A DNA stretch of 64,000 bases from Spirosoma sp. 48-14 (GCF_001898575.1 NZ_MKUD01000063.1:1-64000); one strand, 5' to 3'; positions 26,497 to 35,871 are shown, counted from the stretch's first letter. Notes: a model not told the origin generated them from the letters alone. Program-made: numbers and translations.

Positions 26497-26590
26497 AGTA
26501 TTAGGAGCGAGTAGTGAGGAGCGAGAATGCTGGCGCAAGCCAGAGAGTAGGCGTCAGCATTCTCGCTCCTCACTACTCGCTCCTAATACT
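26497..26590. repeat. Perfect 36-bp inverted repeat between tldD- and tldE-like genes
   Basis: Positions 26497-26532 are the exact reverse complement of 26555-26590, with a 22-base loop. Each arm contains a tandem GGAGCGAG (as GGAGCGAG-TAGTGA-GGAGCGAG). The element fills the gap between the TldD-like stop (26597) and the TldE-like start (26484). No T-tract follows, so it is more like a REP/BIME-type intercistronic element than a terminator. Confidence 0.92.
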
Positions 26591-26596
26591 ATTTTT

Positions 26597-28240
26597 TTAA
26601 ATCTTCCGTCCGGTGTTGATTACGTTTACGCCATTGAAACGGGTGGTAGGGCAGCCGTGCGAGACGGCACTGGCCTGCCCCGGTTGCCCTTTACCGTCGA
26701 AGAAGGTGCCGAACAGTCGGTAGTCGTCTTTATCGCAGATGCGGGCACAGGAATTCCAGAACTCCTGCGTGTTGGACTGATACGCGACATCGTCGAGCAT
26801 ACCCACAATTTTGCCCTCCTTGATTTCGTAGAAAAGCTGTCCGCTGAACTGGAAGTTATACCGCTGCTGATCAATGGACGAAGACCCCCGACCCAGGATA
26901 TAAATACCCTTTTCGGTATCTCTAATCATATCGTTAATGCTGTATTTACCTTCCGATGGCTGGAGCGATACGTTCGGCATACGCTGAAACTGAACACTAT
27001 CCCAACTTTCGGCAAAACTGCACCCCTGCGACTCGGTTTCACCCAACAGATGCACCTGATCGCGGGTCGCCTGGAAATTGACCAAAATACCGTTCCGCAC
27101 TAAATCCCACTTTTTACAGGGAACGCCTTCGTCGTCGTAGCCAACCAGCCCCATGGTGTTAGGCTGAATTTTATCGGCGACCAGATTGACGATCTTGCTG
27201 CCATACTGGAAGTTTTTCGATTGCAGCTTTTCCATCGTCGCAAAGCTGGTACCGGCCAGATTGGCTTCGTAGCCCAGCACCCGATCCAGTTCCAGCGGGT
27301 GCCCGACGGATTCATGAATAGTCAGGCCCAGATTGGACGGGTCCAGAATCATATCGTACTTACCAGCCGGGACTGATTTGGCCGAGAGTTTTTCCTTAGC
27401 CTGCAAAGCCGCTGCCGTGGCATCCTCGATCATGTTGTAGGCATACCGATACACGGTTGGCCCGTTCGGGATCACGATTTTTTCGGCTGGATTATCCGAC
27501 AAATACTCATAGCCCATCCCGATTGGAGCACTCAGCGCATCCCGCGACTTGAACCGACCTGTCTGTCGATTTACGGCAGAGACCGTAAAGGTTGGCCACA
27601 TCCGATGCACATCCTGATCGATATACGAGCCATCGGTCGAGGCAAAGTATTTCTGTTCGTTGACAAAAAAGAGGTTCGACGTAACAAACGAAGCCCCATT
27701 TTTCAGAGCGGCCCCGTTCACGTCCATCAACAGATCGATCTTTTCCTTAACCGGAATTTCGAAGGCATTCTTCTTTATAGGTGTTTTCCAGGTCTTTTCC
27801 CCTACACCTTTTTGTGGGGCCAGCACGACGGGCTCCCGCTGAATTTCGGCGTTGGCTTTCGCCATATCGACCGCCATGACAGCACATTCGGCAATGCTTT
27901 CCGGGGTCATGGTATTGGTCGAAGCAAATCCCCAGGTTCCGTTGGCAATGACGCGTATCCCAATCCCGTATGACTCCGAATTGACGATGTTCTGCACTTT
28001 GTTTTCGCGCGTGAACAGGTACTGACGCAGGTATCGACCAATACGAACATCGGCGTAGGTAGCTCCTTTGCTCTTCGAAGCGTTGAGTGCGACATCAGCC
28101 AGCCGCTTTTTGACCGTTACGTCCAGTCCCGGATTCAGTAGTTCCTCCGCCGAAATCCGGTTCCCGGCTATCAGTCCGGCAGGCAGCATGGTTGCCCCAA
28201 GCCCAAGACCCGACAACTTGACAAAATCACGTCTTTTCAT
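26597..28240 (-). CDS. TldD-like zinc metalloprotease with Tat signal
   Basis: A 547-residue TldD/PmbA-family protein. Starting at ATG 28240, the N terminus is MKRRDFVKLSGLGLG, a twin-arginine signal followed by a hydrophobic stretch (ATMLPAGLIAG), so export through Tat is predicted. The catalytic HExxxH motif is present as HESVGH in GLTIHESVGHPLELDRV. The longer reading from 28330 was rejected because it overlaps the acylase gene and buries the Tat signal. TldD is cytosolic in Escherichia coli, so the Tat signal is notable. It starts 4 bases after the acylase stop. Confidence 0.88.
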   Translation of the reverse strand: MKRRDFVKLSGLGLGATMLPAGLIAGNRISAEELLNPGLDVTVKKRLADVALNASKSKGATYADVRIGRYLRQYLFTRENKVQNIVNSESYGIGIRVIANGTWGFASTNTMTPESIAECAVMAVDMAKANAEIQREPVVLAPQKGVGEKTWKTPIKKNAFEIPVKEKIDLLMDVNGAALKNGASFVTSNLFFVNEQKYFASTDGSYIDQDVHRMWPTFTVSAVNRQTGRFKSRDALSAPIGMGYEYLSDNPAEKIVIPNGPTVYRYAYNMIEDATAAALQAKEKLSAKSVPAGKYDMILDPSNLGLTIHESVGHPLELDRVLGYEANLAGTSFATMEKLQSKNFQYGSKIVNLVADKIQPNTMGLVGYDDEGVPCKKWDLVRNGILVNFQATRDQVHLLGETESQGCSFAESWDSVQFQRMPNVSLQPSEGKYSINDMIRDTEKGIYILGRGSSSIDQQRYNFQFSGQLFYEIKEGKIVGMLDDVAYQSNTQEFWNSCARICDKDDYRLFGTFFDGKGQPGQASAVSHGCPTTRFNGVNVINTGRKI

Positions 28241-28244
28241 ACGA

Positions 28245-30446
28245 TTACTTATCGCCTGGATGGTAGATTTTTTCGGCGTGTTTGTACACGTCGTCTTTGT
28301 AGAAATAGATCTCTTTGTAAGTGCCGTCAATGTAACCTTTCACCTGATCGAGGTAGTGGGGCGAAGTCGGGTCAGAACTGGCGCCCCCCGTCAGAATGGT
28401 TTTGGCCCGAAGTTTATCGCCGAACTCGACGGCGGCCACAAACGTATTGCCCGTAATGCCGTATCGTTTATGCGTTTTGGCCGTTTTCCGGCTCACATAG
28501 GCATTCAGCGACCCCATAAACCCTGGCGTAGCCGGAACGCCCCAACTGAGTTTCTCATCGCTGGGTTCCGAATCCGCTATCCGCTGAAACCGATTGTCCA
28601 TACCCCAGGCAACCTGCCAGGTTCCAAACTCTTTTTCGAGTTCAGCCACCACCTGCGCTAAGGCGGTAACCTGCTCTTTCGGGGACAGAAATTCGGTTGT
28701 GACGGCAGCCCCGTTGGTTAGCGAATACTGTTCTTCCGTGGTGGCGGGCTTTGCCAGTCGGGCCATGTCGAGCTGGATAACTTTTTCCAGCCAATGCACC
28801 GTAAGTGTAGTAGCTACTGAGTTGGTATCGGTCCGAAAATTCCAGGCTTTCAGCGTTTCGATGGGTTGGGCCAGTTTAGCCTTAAGCGAATCACCCACTG
28901 TCGCGTAAGCCGCTATAAGACCGGGGATGAAGCGCTCACCACTGGGCAGATAGGTATCGTACGATGCCTTGATCACATCGTCCATCGTTGCGTTTTTCAG
29001 TGGTGTCAACACCTTGACCGCATGAACGGCGCGGGGTGTATGCCCATCCGGCAACATGTAGGACGGGAGCTTGTTTAGCATCTCTGTATTGAGTTCACCA
29101 GCACCGTATAAAGGCGTTGAGTTACAGTTCTGTAGCCAGCCATTGGCCGGATTAATGTAGTGCGGAAGCTCCGTCAGTTCATGTGTTCCCTGCCATTCGG
29201 TAGCCGAGGTGGTGCCATCGACCGGACGACGCCAGTCGAGTAAGGGGTTTTTCTTCGGCACGAAATTGCCGTGCCAGTACGCGATATTGCCTTCCTTGTC
29301 GGCATAGACGATGTTGCTACCAACCATTGCCCGCGCATTGATAGCATTGGTGAATTCCTTCATGTTTCGGGCTTTCATTTTCAGCCAGTGCATCCCCAGC
29401 AGTTCGATGTTCGGTTCGTAGGTTTTGAGTGCAATCCAGCGGGTGGCGGTCGCATACACTACCGGGCCGTGATGCGTGCGGTAGGTCACAAATTTTTTGG
29501 TTGCCCAGCTATCGCCTTTCTTGTAACGGAGTTCAATGGCGGTACTATCAACGGGTTTCCAGACGCCATCGTAGCGATACATCCATTTTCCTTTTTTCCA
29601 TTCCACATCCTCAGCGTATAAATCCTTGGCGTCGGATAGCGAAACCGGGTGCATCCAGCCCAGCGACTCGTTGAAACCCTGAAAGATGTTGAATTGCCCC
29701 AGAAACGGTGCCCCATACGAATTGAGCCCTTCGTCGCTAACCAGATGAATTTCAATACGCCCGTAGTATTCTGCGTGTGGATTGATGAAGAGCATCGCTT
29801 TTTTGCTCTGCGTACGGGAAGGCGCCAGGGCGAATCCATTGGAACCATCATTCTTGGGCGGTTCGGCGGTAAAGCTTCGGCCACCCGTTGCAGGCTGAGT
29901 GGCTTCTTTCAGGTAGAACGCTTTAAAATCAGCTTCGGTAACATTACTCCCCCCCATAGCCGGAACGTTGTTCATCAGAATCATCCACGGAGCAACCCGG
30001 TTAAGGAGTTTAGGCTTTACAGCCGGATGGGTGATCAGGTAATAGTTGATTCCGCCGGCGTAGGCATCGCACAGTTTTTTGAGCCAGTCGGGGGTTTTCT
30101 GATACAACTGAACGGCCTGCGTGGAGTCGATAAACATCCGGGTCCACAGGTCCCGATAGATAGCCCCTTCGCCTTCCAGTTCAGCCGACCGACCCAGCCG
30201 CCCAATCAACGACGTTTCGACCTTATCGAAAAACTCTTCGCACTGAATGTACATTTCGCCGAATACCGCATCAGCATCGGTTTTGGCGTATACGTGCGGA
30301 ACGCCGTACGTATCTTTGACAATCTCAATGCCTTTCGCCTGCTTTTGCAGTGCCTTTACTTCCTGCGCCGAAAAAGGAGTCTGAGCCAAGGCAGAACCGA
30401 CACCCAGACAAACAGTGGCAAGAACTATGTAGATTTTAGAATGCAT
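28245..30446 (-). CDS. Penicillin-acylase-family N-terminal-nucleophile amidase
   Basis: A 733-residue secreted protein with a signal peptide ending GSALAQ and an S45-type penicillin acylase architecture: an alpha segment (about 25-195), then the likely autocatalytic site before the Ser of the GSNGFAL motif (about residue 200), and a long beta segment. AMLFINPHAEY and HHGPVVY are also typical. These enzymes hydrolyse amide bonds of N-acylated compounds such as acyl-homoserine lactones, acyl-amino acids or lipopeptides; the substrate here is unknown. It lies downstream of the SusC/SusD pair and directly upstream of tldD. Confidence 0.87.
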   Translation of the reverse strand: MHSKIYIVLATVCLGVGSALAQTPFSAQEVKALQKQAKGIEIVKDTYGVPHVYAKTDADAVFGEMYIQCEEFFDKVETSLIGRLGRSAELEGEGAIYRDLWTRMFIDSTQAVQLYQKTPDWLKKLCDAYAGGINYYLITHPAVKPKLLNRVAPWMILMNNVPAMGGSNVTEADFKAFYLKEATQPATGGRSFTAEPPKNDGSNGFALAPSRTQSKKAMLFINPHAEYYGRIEIHLVSDEGLNSYGAPFLGQFNIFQGFNESLGWMHPVSLSDAKDLYAEDVEWKKGKWMYRYDGVWKPVDSTAIELRYKKGDSWATKKFVTYRTHHGPVVYATATRWIALKTYEPNIELLGMHWLKMKARNMKEFTNAINARAMVGSNIVYADKEGNIAYWHGNFVPKKNPLLDWRRPVDGTTSATEWQGTHELTELPHYINPANGWLQNCNSTPLYGAGELNTEMLNKLPSYMLPDGHTPRAVHAVKVLTPLKNATMDDVIKASYDTYLPSGERFIPGLIAAYATVGDSLKAKLAQPIETLKAWNFRTDTNSVATTLTVHWLEKVIQLDMARLAKPATTEEQYSLTNGAAVTTEFLSPKEQVTALAQVVAELEKEFGTWQVAWGMDNRFQRIADSEPSDEKLSWGVPATPGFMGSLNAYVSRKTAKTHKRYGITGNTFVAAVEFGDKLRAKTILTGGASSDPTSPHYLDQVKGYIDGTYKEIYFYKDDVYKHAEKIYHPGDK

Positions 30447-30489
30447 TACGGATCAACATTTTTTATTCGCATGATTGATAGAAACTTTC

Positions 30490-30558
30490 GACAGGATTTA
30501 CAGAAACCACAAGATTTAAGGATCAGAACCTAATCCTGTGAATCTTGTCAATCCTGTC
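30490..30558. repeat. Imperfect palindrome (GACAGGATT family), copy 1
   Basis: GACAGGATTTACAG on the left and AATCCTGTC on the right, with repeated AATCTTGT/CAAGATT units, form an imperfect inverted repeat between the SusD-like gene and the acylase gene. The same family occupies 55885-55976, again just after a SusD gene. Confidence 0.75.
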
Positions 30559-30564
30559 AAAAAA

Positions 30565-32013
30565 TTACTTAAAAATGGTAACCGATTCAAACAGGCTTGG
30601 CGCTGAACGTGGGCTGTTTGGATTTGAGTTAAGTTCATTCTGCGAATAGATGAACCGACCGGGCAGTTGGCTCCCGTTGTTGGGCTTCAGCTTGACGCCC
30701 AACCCTTCAGCACGCGTGCGACGCTCGTCGTTCCAGCCCATGTGCTGGCCGTAGAAGGTTACGTACCGCTCTTCCAGAATCTCACGCAGCAACGCCTTAT
30801 CGGCAGCAATCCCGTCCTTGTTTTCGATGCCCCCAGCCTCAAAATCGGCGGCAACGTAGGGGTCGTATTTGTAAGTACCAGCCACTTTATATGTAGCATG
30901 CAGGTAGCCCCCACCATTCAGGAAACTCCGGTAGGTATTCAGATGCGCCAGTGCCGCGTCGAACCCTTTGCCCGAACGCAAAGCCATTTCGGCCAGTGTC
31001 AGGATATTTTCCTGGTAGGTCACAAGCGGGAAGCTGGCATCACGGGCAAAGAAGCCCCGGTTTGTTGTGGTTGTCAGGGTATTGGGCTCGATTACCCCCG
31101 GTGCGTTCACGCCATTTTCCAGGTAATAGAACTTGAAGCGGGCCGTTTCGTTGGTTTTAGCATTTCCCCGATACGTAGTCGTTTTGGCCGGGTTAAGCAG
31201 TTCGGCGTTGTAGGCCCCTTCAGCCGTGATGCTCCCCGCCCGAATGTTGGTCAGGAAGCTGTAATTCTGGTTTTCGTTGGCACTGGCCGTTGTCCCGTGT
31301 GGCGAATACATGGAGTTGGCATAGGTGCTTACTCCTAACTGAGCCGCTGTGTAGGCTTCGTTGTATTGCTTAAGATCGGTGTATAGACGGGCTTTCAGGG
31401 TATTGGCAACCTGTTTCCATTTCGTGAGATCACCTGCAAAAAACAGGTCCTTTGTACCAACCGTTCCGATACCCGATTCAAGGTCTGCGATACCATCGTT
31501 CAACTGAGCAATCAGTTTTGGAATCAGCTCGGCCTGGGTCTCAAACCTGGGATTCGGATATTTCAAGGTATTGGCGGTTTCGGTAAAGGGGACATCACCC
31601 CAGAGTTCGGTAGCCGTGCTAATGTTGTGGACCTGAATGATTTTAGTGATACCGGCCATAACCCGGTTGCCCAATTGATTGGCCTTGTCCAGTGCCCGCA
31701 CCGCATTTTTGTTGGTTCCGGTGAAGAACAGGTTCCAGTCGTCGTCGAAATTGGCAGCGGTAATCTGATACTGCCCCCAGGTACCAAACTGCTGGAACGC
31801 GCCAAACCCATAGCCTGTCCAGACAATGGTGAGCCGGCTGGCCATCCCCTCCTGCGAAGCGATGTGGGCAACTTGTGTCCCGGTAAAAATATATTCGGCC
31901 GAAGCGTCGGTAGGGTTGTTGGGGTCCTGGTTCATATCCGACACCAGCGACTCACAGGCAGAAGACGTCAGCCCAATCAATACGGCAAAAATGGCTTTAT
32001 ATCGTAGTTTCAT
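30565..32013 (-). CDS. SusD/RagB-like outer-membrane lipoprotein (SusD-like_2 type)
   Basis: A 482-residue lipoprotein from ATG 32013 with lipobox LTSSAC, followed by the DMNQDPNNPT sequence common at the N terminus of SusD-like_2 proteins. It has TPR-like helices (QLGNRVMAGITKIIQVHNISTATE-region, ELWGDVPFTET) and the C-terminal pattern ITxxQ...ERYVTFYGQ and LNSNPNSPR. These proteins act as substrate-capturing lids on SusC-type TonB-dependent channels. This subgroup is often tied to peptide or other non-glycan import. The partner SusC lies immediately upstream, separated by a nested palindrome. Confidence 0.9.
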   Translation of the reverse strand: MKLRYKAIFAVLIGLTSSACESLVSDMNQDPNNPTDASAEYIFTGTQVAHIASQEGMASRLTIVWTGYGFGAFQQFGTWGQYQITAANFDDDWNLFFTGTNKNAVRALDKANQLGNRVMAGITKIIQVHNISTATELWGDVPFTETANTLKYPNPRFETQAELIPKLIAQLNDGIADLESGIGTVGTKDLFFAGDLTKWKQVANTLKARLYTDLKQYNEAYTAAQLGVSTYANSMYSPHGTTASANENQNYSFLTNIRAGSITAEGAYNAELLNPAKTTTYRGNAKTNETARFKFYYLENGVNAPGVIEPNTLTTTTNRGFFARDASFPLVTYQENILTLAEMALRSGKGFDAALAHLNTYRSFLNGGGYLHATYKVAGTYKYDPYVAADFEAGGIENKDGIAADKALLREILEERYVTFYGQHMGWNDERRTRAEGLGVKLKPNNGSQLPGRFIYSQNELNSNPNSPRSAPSLFESVTIFK

Positions 32014-32023
32014 GGAAGTAATA

Positions 32024-32086
32024 GGTAACGCGGGTGGAAACCCGCGATTATAAAGTAAACGATCGCGGGTTTCCACCCGCGTTACC
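32024..32086. repeat. Nested palindrome filling the susC-susD gap
   Basis: Positions 32024-32048 are the exact reverse complement of 32062-32086 (25 bp arms, 13-base loop). Each arm is itself a hairpin: CGCGGGT-GGAA-ACCCGCG. It begins one base after the susC stop codon and ends 10 bases before the susD-like start. Confidence 0.92.
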
Positions 32087-32087
32087 A

Positions 32088-35000
32088 TTAATAGTTGATT
32101 TTCAGGCTAAGCACCAGCGATTTGGTGCTGGGATTATTGAAATAGTCGACCCCACGGGCATTGCCTACGCCCGATACGTTGGTTTCGGGGTCGATGCCCA
32201 CCACCTTCGTCCAGAGCACCGGATTCCGGGCTGTAACGGCGAAACTGACCGATTCAAGTTTGGTTTTCTTGCGGAACCCGGCTGAGTTAAGTTGATAGCC
32301 CAGGGTAATCTCCCGAATGCGGGTCCAGCTTCCATCCCGTACAAACTGTTCCGTCAACTGCCCTGAGTGCCCACCAATCGATGTGTAGAATGACTGGTCC
32401 AGAAGCACCGGGCCTCCGCCATAATCTTTTACGTTACCACGAAGGGTTGTACCCGCTTTGAACAGCGTCCCGGCGTAGTTGTACATGTCTTTCGATAGCG
32501 TCACTTCATTGCCCACATCGGCATAGGTACCAAAATTGACTAGTACGCCACGGGTTCCTTCGTAGAAATCGCCCCCCTGGAAGGTCTCGAACAACACATT
32601 CAGCGACAGTTTTTTATAGGAGAGGTTCGTACCAAATCCACCACGCCAGTCGGGGTTAGGATCACCTACAATGCCCAGCGTGGTGCCCAATTTCGGGAAT
32701 CCATTGGCGGTCAGATTCATAGAGCCATCTTCATTGCGCTGATAGACACCGCCATAGAAAGACGATAATGCGTCGCCTACATGTGCCACCGTACTCAGCG
32801 CCCCGCTGGTGAACGTGATGATTTCGGTACCGCCAAGACTGGTTACGCGGTTTTTGTTACGGCTCCAGTTCGCAAATACATTCCACTGGAAATCGTTCTT
32901 CTGGAGTACGTTCAGGTTAAAATCGACCTCCATCCCTTTGTTTTCCATACTCCCAGCGTTGGTGTATTTCTGGCTGAAGCCCGTTGAACCGGCCGATGAC
33001 ACTTGTAGCAGCAAATCACGAATCTGGTTCTGGTAATAGGTATAGCCGATGGTCAGTTTGTTTTTGAAGAGCCGCAGATCGCCCCCGATTTCCCATTCCG
33101 TTTTGCGTTCCGGCAACAGGTTCGGGTCGCCCTGTGTAGCACTTTCGACGTATGCGCCACCGTAGCCCGAGCTGGTTAGTGACGTACCCCAGTCGGTAAA
33201 CGAGGCTGCAATATAGGGGGTGGTGTTCCGATAGGGTTCGGGCTGAATACCTACGATCCCATACGATGCCCGTAGCTTACCAAACGACAGTGGGGTGCCC
33301 CGGAAAACGGGCAATTGGCTAAACTGCCAGGCCACATCCGCCGATGGGTAGTAAAAGGTCGATTTTGACGCACTTCCGAACGTTGACCCCGATTCGCTGG
33401 CCAGCGATCCATTGACATATAACTGGTTAAAGAAGCCCAGATTCAGTGTAGAATACAACCGCGCTGTCCGACGATGCGATTCGGTATTGAACGGATAGTT
33501 GTTGGCGGCAATCGAGTTGGCGAAATTGGCAGGGGCTTCTTCCAGAATGAAGTTATTCATGGTACCGCCCAGCAGGTTGGACGTCCGATCGTTGATGTTG
33601 AAGCCCAAAATCAGCGTGCTGGTTATGTTCTCGCCAAAATCTTTGCTCGCCCGGCCAATTACGTCCAGGTTCAGTTCTTTTTCGGAAATAATCCGCTGGT
33701 CATACGTACCTGCGCCCGAATTTTCGACCGAGTTCACCGGGTTGTTCGTTACCCGGCGGTCGCTGAACATATCGATCCCACCCCGTGCCGTGATGCTAAA
33801 CCAGTCTTTGGGCGTAATGACCATTTCGGAGTTCATAATCAGGCGGTCCACTTCCGAGAAGTTGGTCAACTCGTTGATGGTCCAGAGCGGATCGTTATAG
33901 CTTGGGTTGGCCGAAGCACCCAGGTAATTCCGGTAGGCACGTTGCCGATTCCGAATACCAGCCGCCGTTGGCGACGCATAATAGGTTCCTTTCCAGTAGC
34001 GACTGTCGAAATCGGGGGCAGACCGCAACATCCCCAGATATAACGCACTGGTGTTATCGCCCTTCTGAATCCGGTTGGAGGTTGTCCGAATGTAGTTGGC
34101 ATTGGCCGACGCCCGGACAATGTCGTTGAACTGACGCAGTGCATTGAACCGAACGGAGTTCCGCTTATAGTCGCTCTGCCCGGAAAAAATCCCTTTCTGC
34201 GCCAGGTTACCCAGACTCAGGTAGAAATTCCCTTTGTCGTTGCCTCCGCTTAAGCTAATGTTGTTGTCAAGGTAGGTTCCTGTCCGAAAAACCGCATCCC
34301 GACGCGCTTCGTTGAAGGTTTCTTTTGAGTTCTTTGTGATGATGGGATAAAACGTTTTGCCCTGATACGATTCAAAGCGAGCCCCGTTCATGTTTACAAC
34401 ATCCTCGCCCCCTGCCCGATTGGCGATTTTGTCGCCCCAGGAATACTGTGTGGTGGGGTTGTAAACGCCAGCCGTTCCCTGCCCATAGGCTTCCTGAAGG
34501 GGATGCAGTACATTGACTTTATCGAAAGAAACCGTTGAACTGAAACTGACATTCAGCTTGTTGTCGGTAGCGCCCCGCTTGGTCGTGATCACAATAACCC
34601 CGTTGGCTGCCCGCGACCCCCACAAACCAGCCGCCGAAGCGCCCTTCAGAATCTGCATACTGGCAATGTCTTCCGGGTTGATGTCGTTTAGCCGCGACTG
34701 TTGGGCAACGCCACCCCGTGAATCGCCCGTCGTGCTATTGCTCATCGGTACACCGTCGATAATAATCAGCGGCTGGTTCGACCCCGTAATGGTATTCTGG
34801 CCCCGAATCTGGATATACGAACCTGCCCCAGGATCGCCGGTTGAGCGCGAAATCAGTACGCCAGCCGCCTTACCCGCCAGACCGTTGATGACTCCTGTTT
34901 CGCCAGATCGCTTGATATCTTCCGGTTTAACGGCCGACAGAGTAGAACCCAGCCGATCTTTTTCCTCCTTAAAGCCCAGAGCCGTAACGACCACTTCATT

Positions 35001-35429
35001 CAGGATTTTGGAATCAGGGGCCAGTGCTATGTTGATCGATGTCTGACTACCTACCTTAACCTCCTGCGATACATACCCTAGAAAGGAGAAAATCAGCACG
35101 CTCTCCGGCGATGGTACACTGATGGAATAATTGCCATCGGCATCGGTTGTTGTACCAACTGTAGAACCTTTAATGGCGATGTTGACACCCGGCAGAGCAA
35201 TCCGGTCTTCCTGCGCTGTCACCTTCCCTTTGACTACGATAGCCACCTGGTCGGCTGCGTTAGCCTGACGAGTTGCTTTTGACGCATCAATTCGTTTTGC
35301 CTGCCTGATCTGGTCTGCATGATCTCCTTTTTCCGCTGATCGGGTATGGGCACCCGCTGTGGTAATCAGCGAAGCGGAGACCATCAAACACCCTAAGGTT
35401 CGGATTCTCCTTTGTAGTGATAATCCCAT
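32088..35429 (-). CDS. SusC/RagA-type TonB-dependent outer-membrane transporter
   Basis: A 1113-residue protein with an N-terminal signal (about 1-27) and an unusual, charged linker of about 45 residues (AEKGDHADQIRQAKRIDASK). A carboxypeptidase-like domain follows (about 68-150), then the plug (EVVVTALGF, IQIRGQNTITGSNQPLIIIDG without a break, GSRAANGVIVITTKRG) and a 22-strand-type barrel ending LVLSLKINY. With its SusD-like partner it would import an oligomer through TonB. The downstream acylase, TldD/E and S9 genes suggest a peptide or amide substrate. A truncated FecR-like gene is 108 bases upstream. Confidence 0.94.
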   Translation of the reverse strand: MGLSLQRRIRTLGCLMVSASLITTAGAHTRSAEKGDHADQIRQAKRIDASKATRQANAADQVAIVVKGKVTAQEDRIALPGVNIAIKGSTVGTTTDADGNYSISVPSPESVLIFSFLGYVSQEVKVGSQTSINIALAPDSKILNEVVVTALGFKEEKDRLGSTLSAVKPEDIKRSGETGVINGLAGKAAGVLISRSTGDPGAGSYIQIRGQNTITGSNQPLIIIDGVPMSNSTTGDSRGGVAQQSRLNDINPEDIASMQILKGASAAGLWGSRAANGVIVITTKRGATDNKLNVSFSSTVSFDKVNVLHPLQEAYGQGTAGVYNPTTQYSWGDKIANRAGGEDVVNMNGARFESYQGKTFYPIITKNSKETFNEARRDAVFRTGTYLDNNISLSGGNDKGNFYLSLGNLAQKGIFSGQSDYKRNSVRFNALRQFNDIVRASANANYIRTTSNRIQKGDNTSALYLGMLRSAPDFDSRYWKGTYYASPTAAGIRNRQRAYRNYLGASANPSYNDPLWTINELTNFSEVDRLIMNSEMVITPKDWFSITARGGIDMFSDRRVTNNPVNSVENSGAGTYDQRIISEKELNLDVIGRASKDFGENITSTLILGFNINDRTSNLLGGTMNNFILEEAPANFANSIAANNYPFNTESHRRTARLYSTLNLGFFNQLYVNGSLASESGSTFGSASKSTFYYPSADVAWQFSQLPVFRGTPLSFGKLRASYGIVGIQPEPYRNTTPYIAASFTDWGTSLTSSGYGGAYVESATQGDPNLLPERKTEWEIGGDLRLFKNKLTIGYTYYQNQIRDLLLQVSSAGSTGFSQKYTNAGSMENKGMEVDFNLNVLQKNDFQWNVFANWSRNKNRVTSLGGTEIITFTSGALSTVAHVGDALSSFYGGVYQRNEDGSMNLTANGFPKLGTTLGIVGDPNPDWRGGFGTNLSYKKLSLNVLFETFQGGDFYEGTRGVLVNFGTYADVGNEVTLSKDMYNYAGTLFKAGTTLRGNVKDYGGGPVLLDQSFYTSIGGHSGQLTEQFVRDGSWTRIREITLGYQLNSAGFRKKTKLESVSFAVTARNPVLWTKVVGIDPETNVSGVGNARGVDYFNNPSTKSLVLSLKINY

Positions 35430-35537
35430 TGCTTTTTTTCTAGTTTATTGGTTGTATGAATTGACAAAAGCTTGGTTCACCACGCCCTTGACGCAGGCAT
35501 GGAAATAGCGAGAAATGACAGATCGTTATCGTACAAT

Positions 35538-35786
35538 CTACCAGACTATCAGGGCGATGGAAGCGGCTATTTTCAGCCACTGGCCCCAGGACCGAAACCC
35601 AGTACCCGACGTTGATTCAGGGGTTGTCTTCTGGATAAGGTCGGCTTCCCGGTCCATATAGGTTCTGGCCAGTTCGTCCAGCTTCCCTTCCCTGAGCAGT
35701 TCCAGAAATACCTCCAGTTCCTCGTCCGTTGCCTCATTGGCGAGGTACCGTTCCAGTAGCGTTGCCATCATCGTTTGCTCATCCAT
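35538..35786 (-). pseudogene. Truncated FecR-like anti-sigma fragment
   Basis: An 82-residue frame from ATG 35786 that resembles the first part of FecR-family anti-sigma proteins: LLERYLANEATDEELEVF (cytosolic sigma-binding domain) followed by a WLKIAASIALIVW membrane segment and a stop. The periplasmic FecR domain is missing and the 108 bases before susC do not continue it in any frame. Either it is a decayed remnant or it is a minimal membrane-anchored anti-sigma. No partner sigma gene is adjacent. The frame could start 12 codons earlier, but those residues are not typical. Confidence 0.6.
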
Positions 35787-35871
35787 AAGGTTTTTGTTAA
35801 GTACGCATAAGACAATCGACACCCCGGATACGGGTACCCCTCACATTAAAAATTTTTAATCTTCGGGCAAA

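Noticed and set aside
26447..27103. Plus-strand frame of 218 codons opposite tldD
   Set aside because: It is antisense to the catalytic part of the TldD-like gene, which has clear motifs, and crosses the 36-bp palindrome.
29649..30533. Plus-strand frame of 294 codons opposite the acylase
   Set aside because: Antisense to a well-supported penicillin-acylase gene; long shadows are common in this codon usage.
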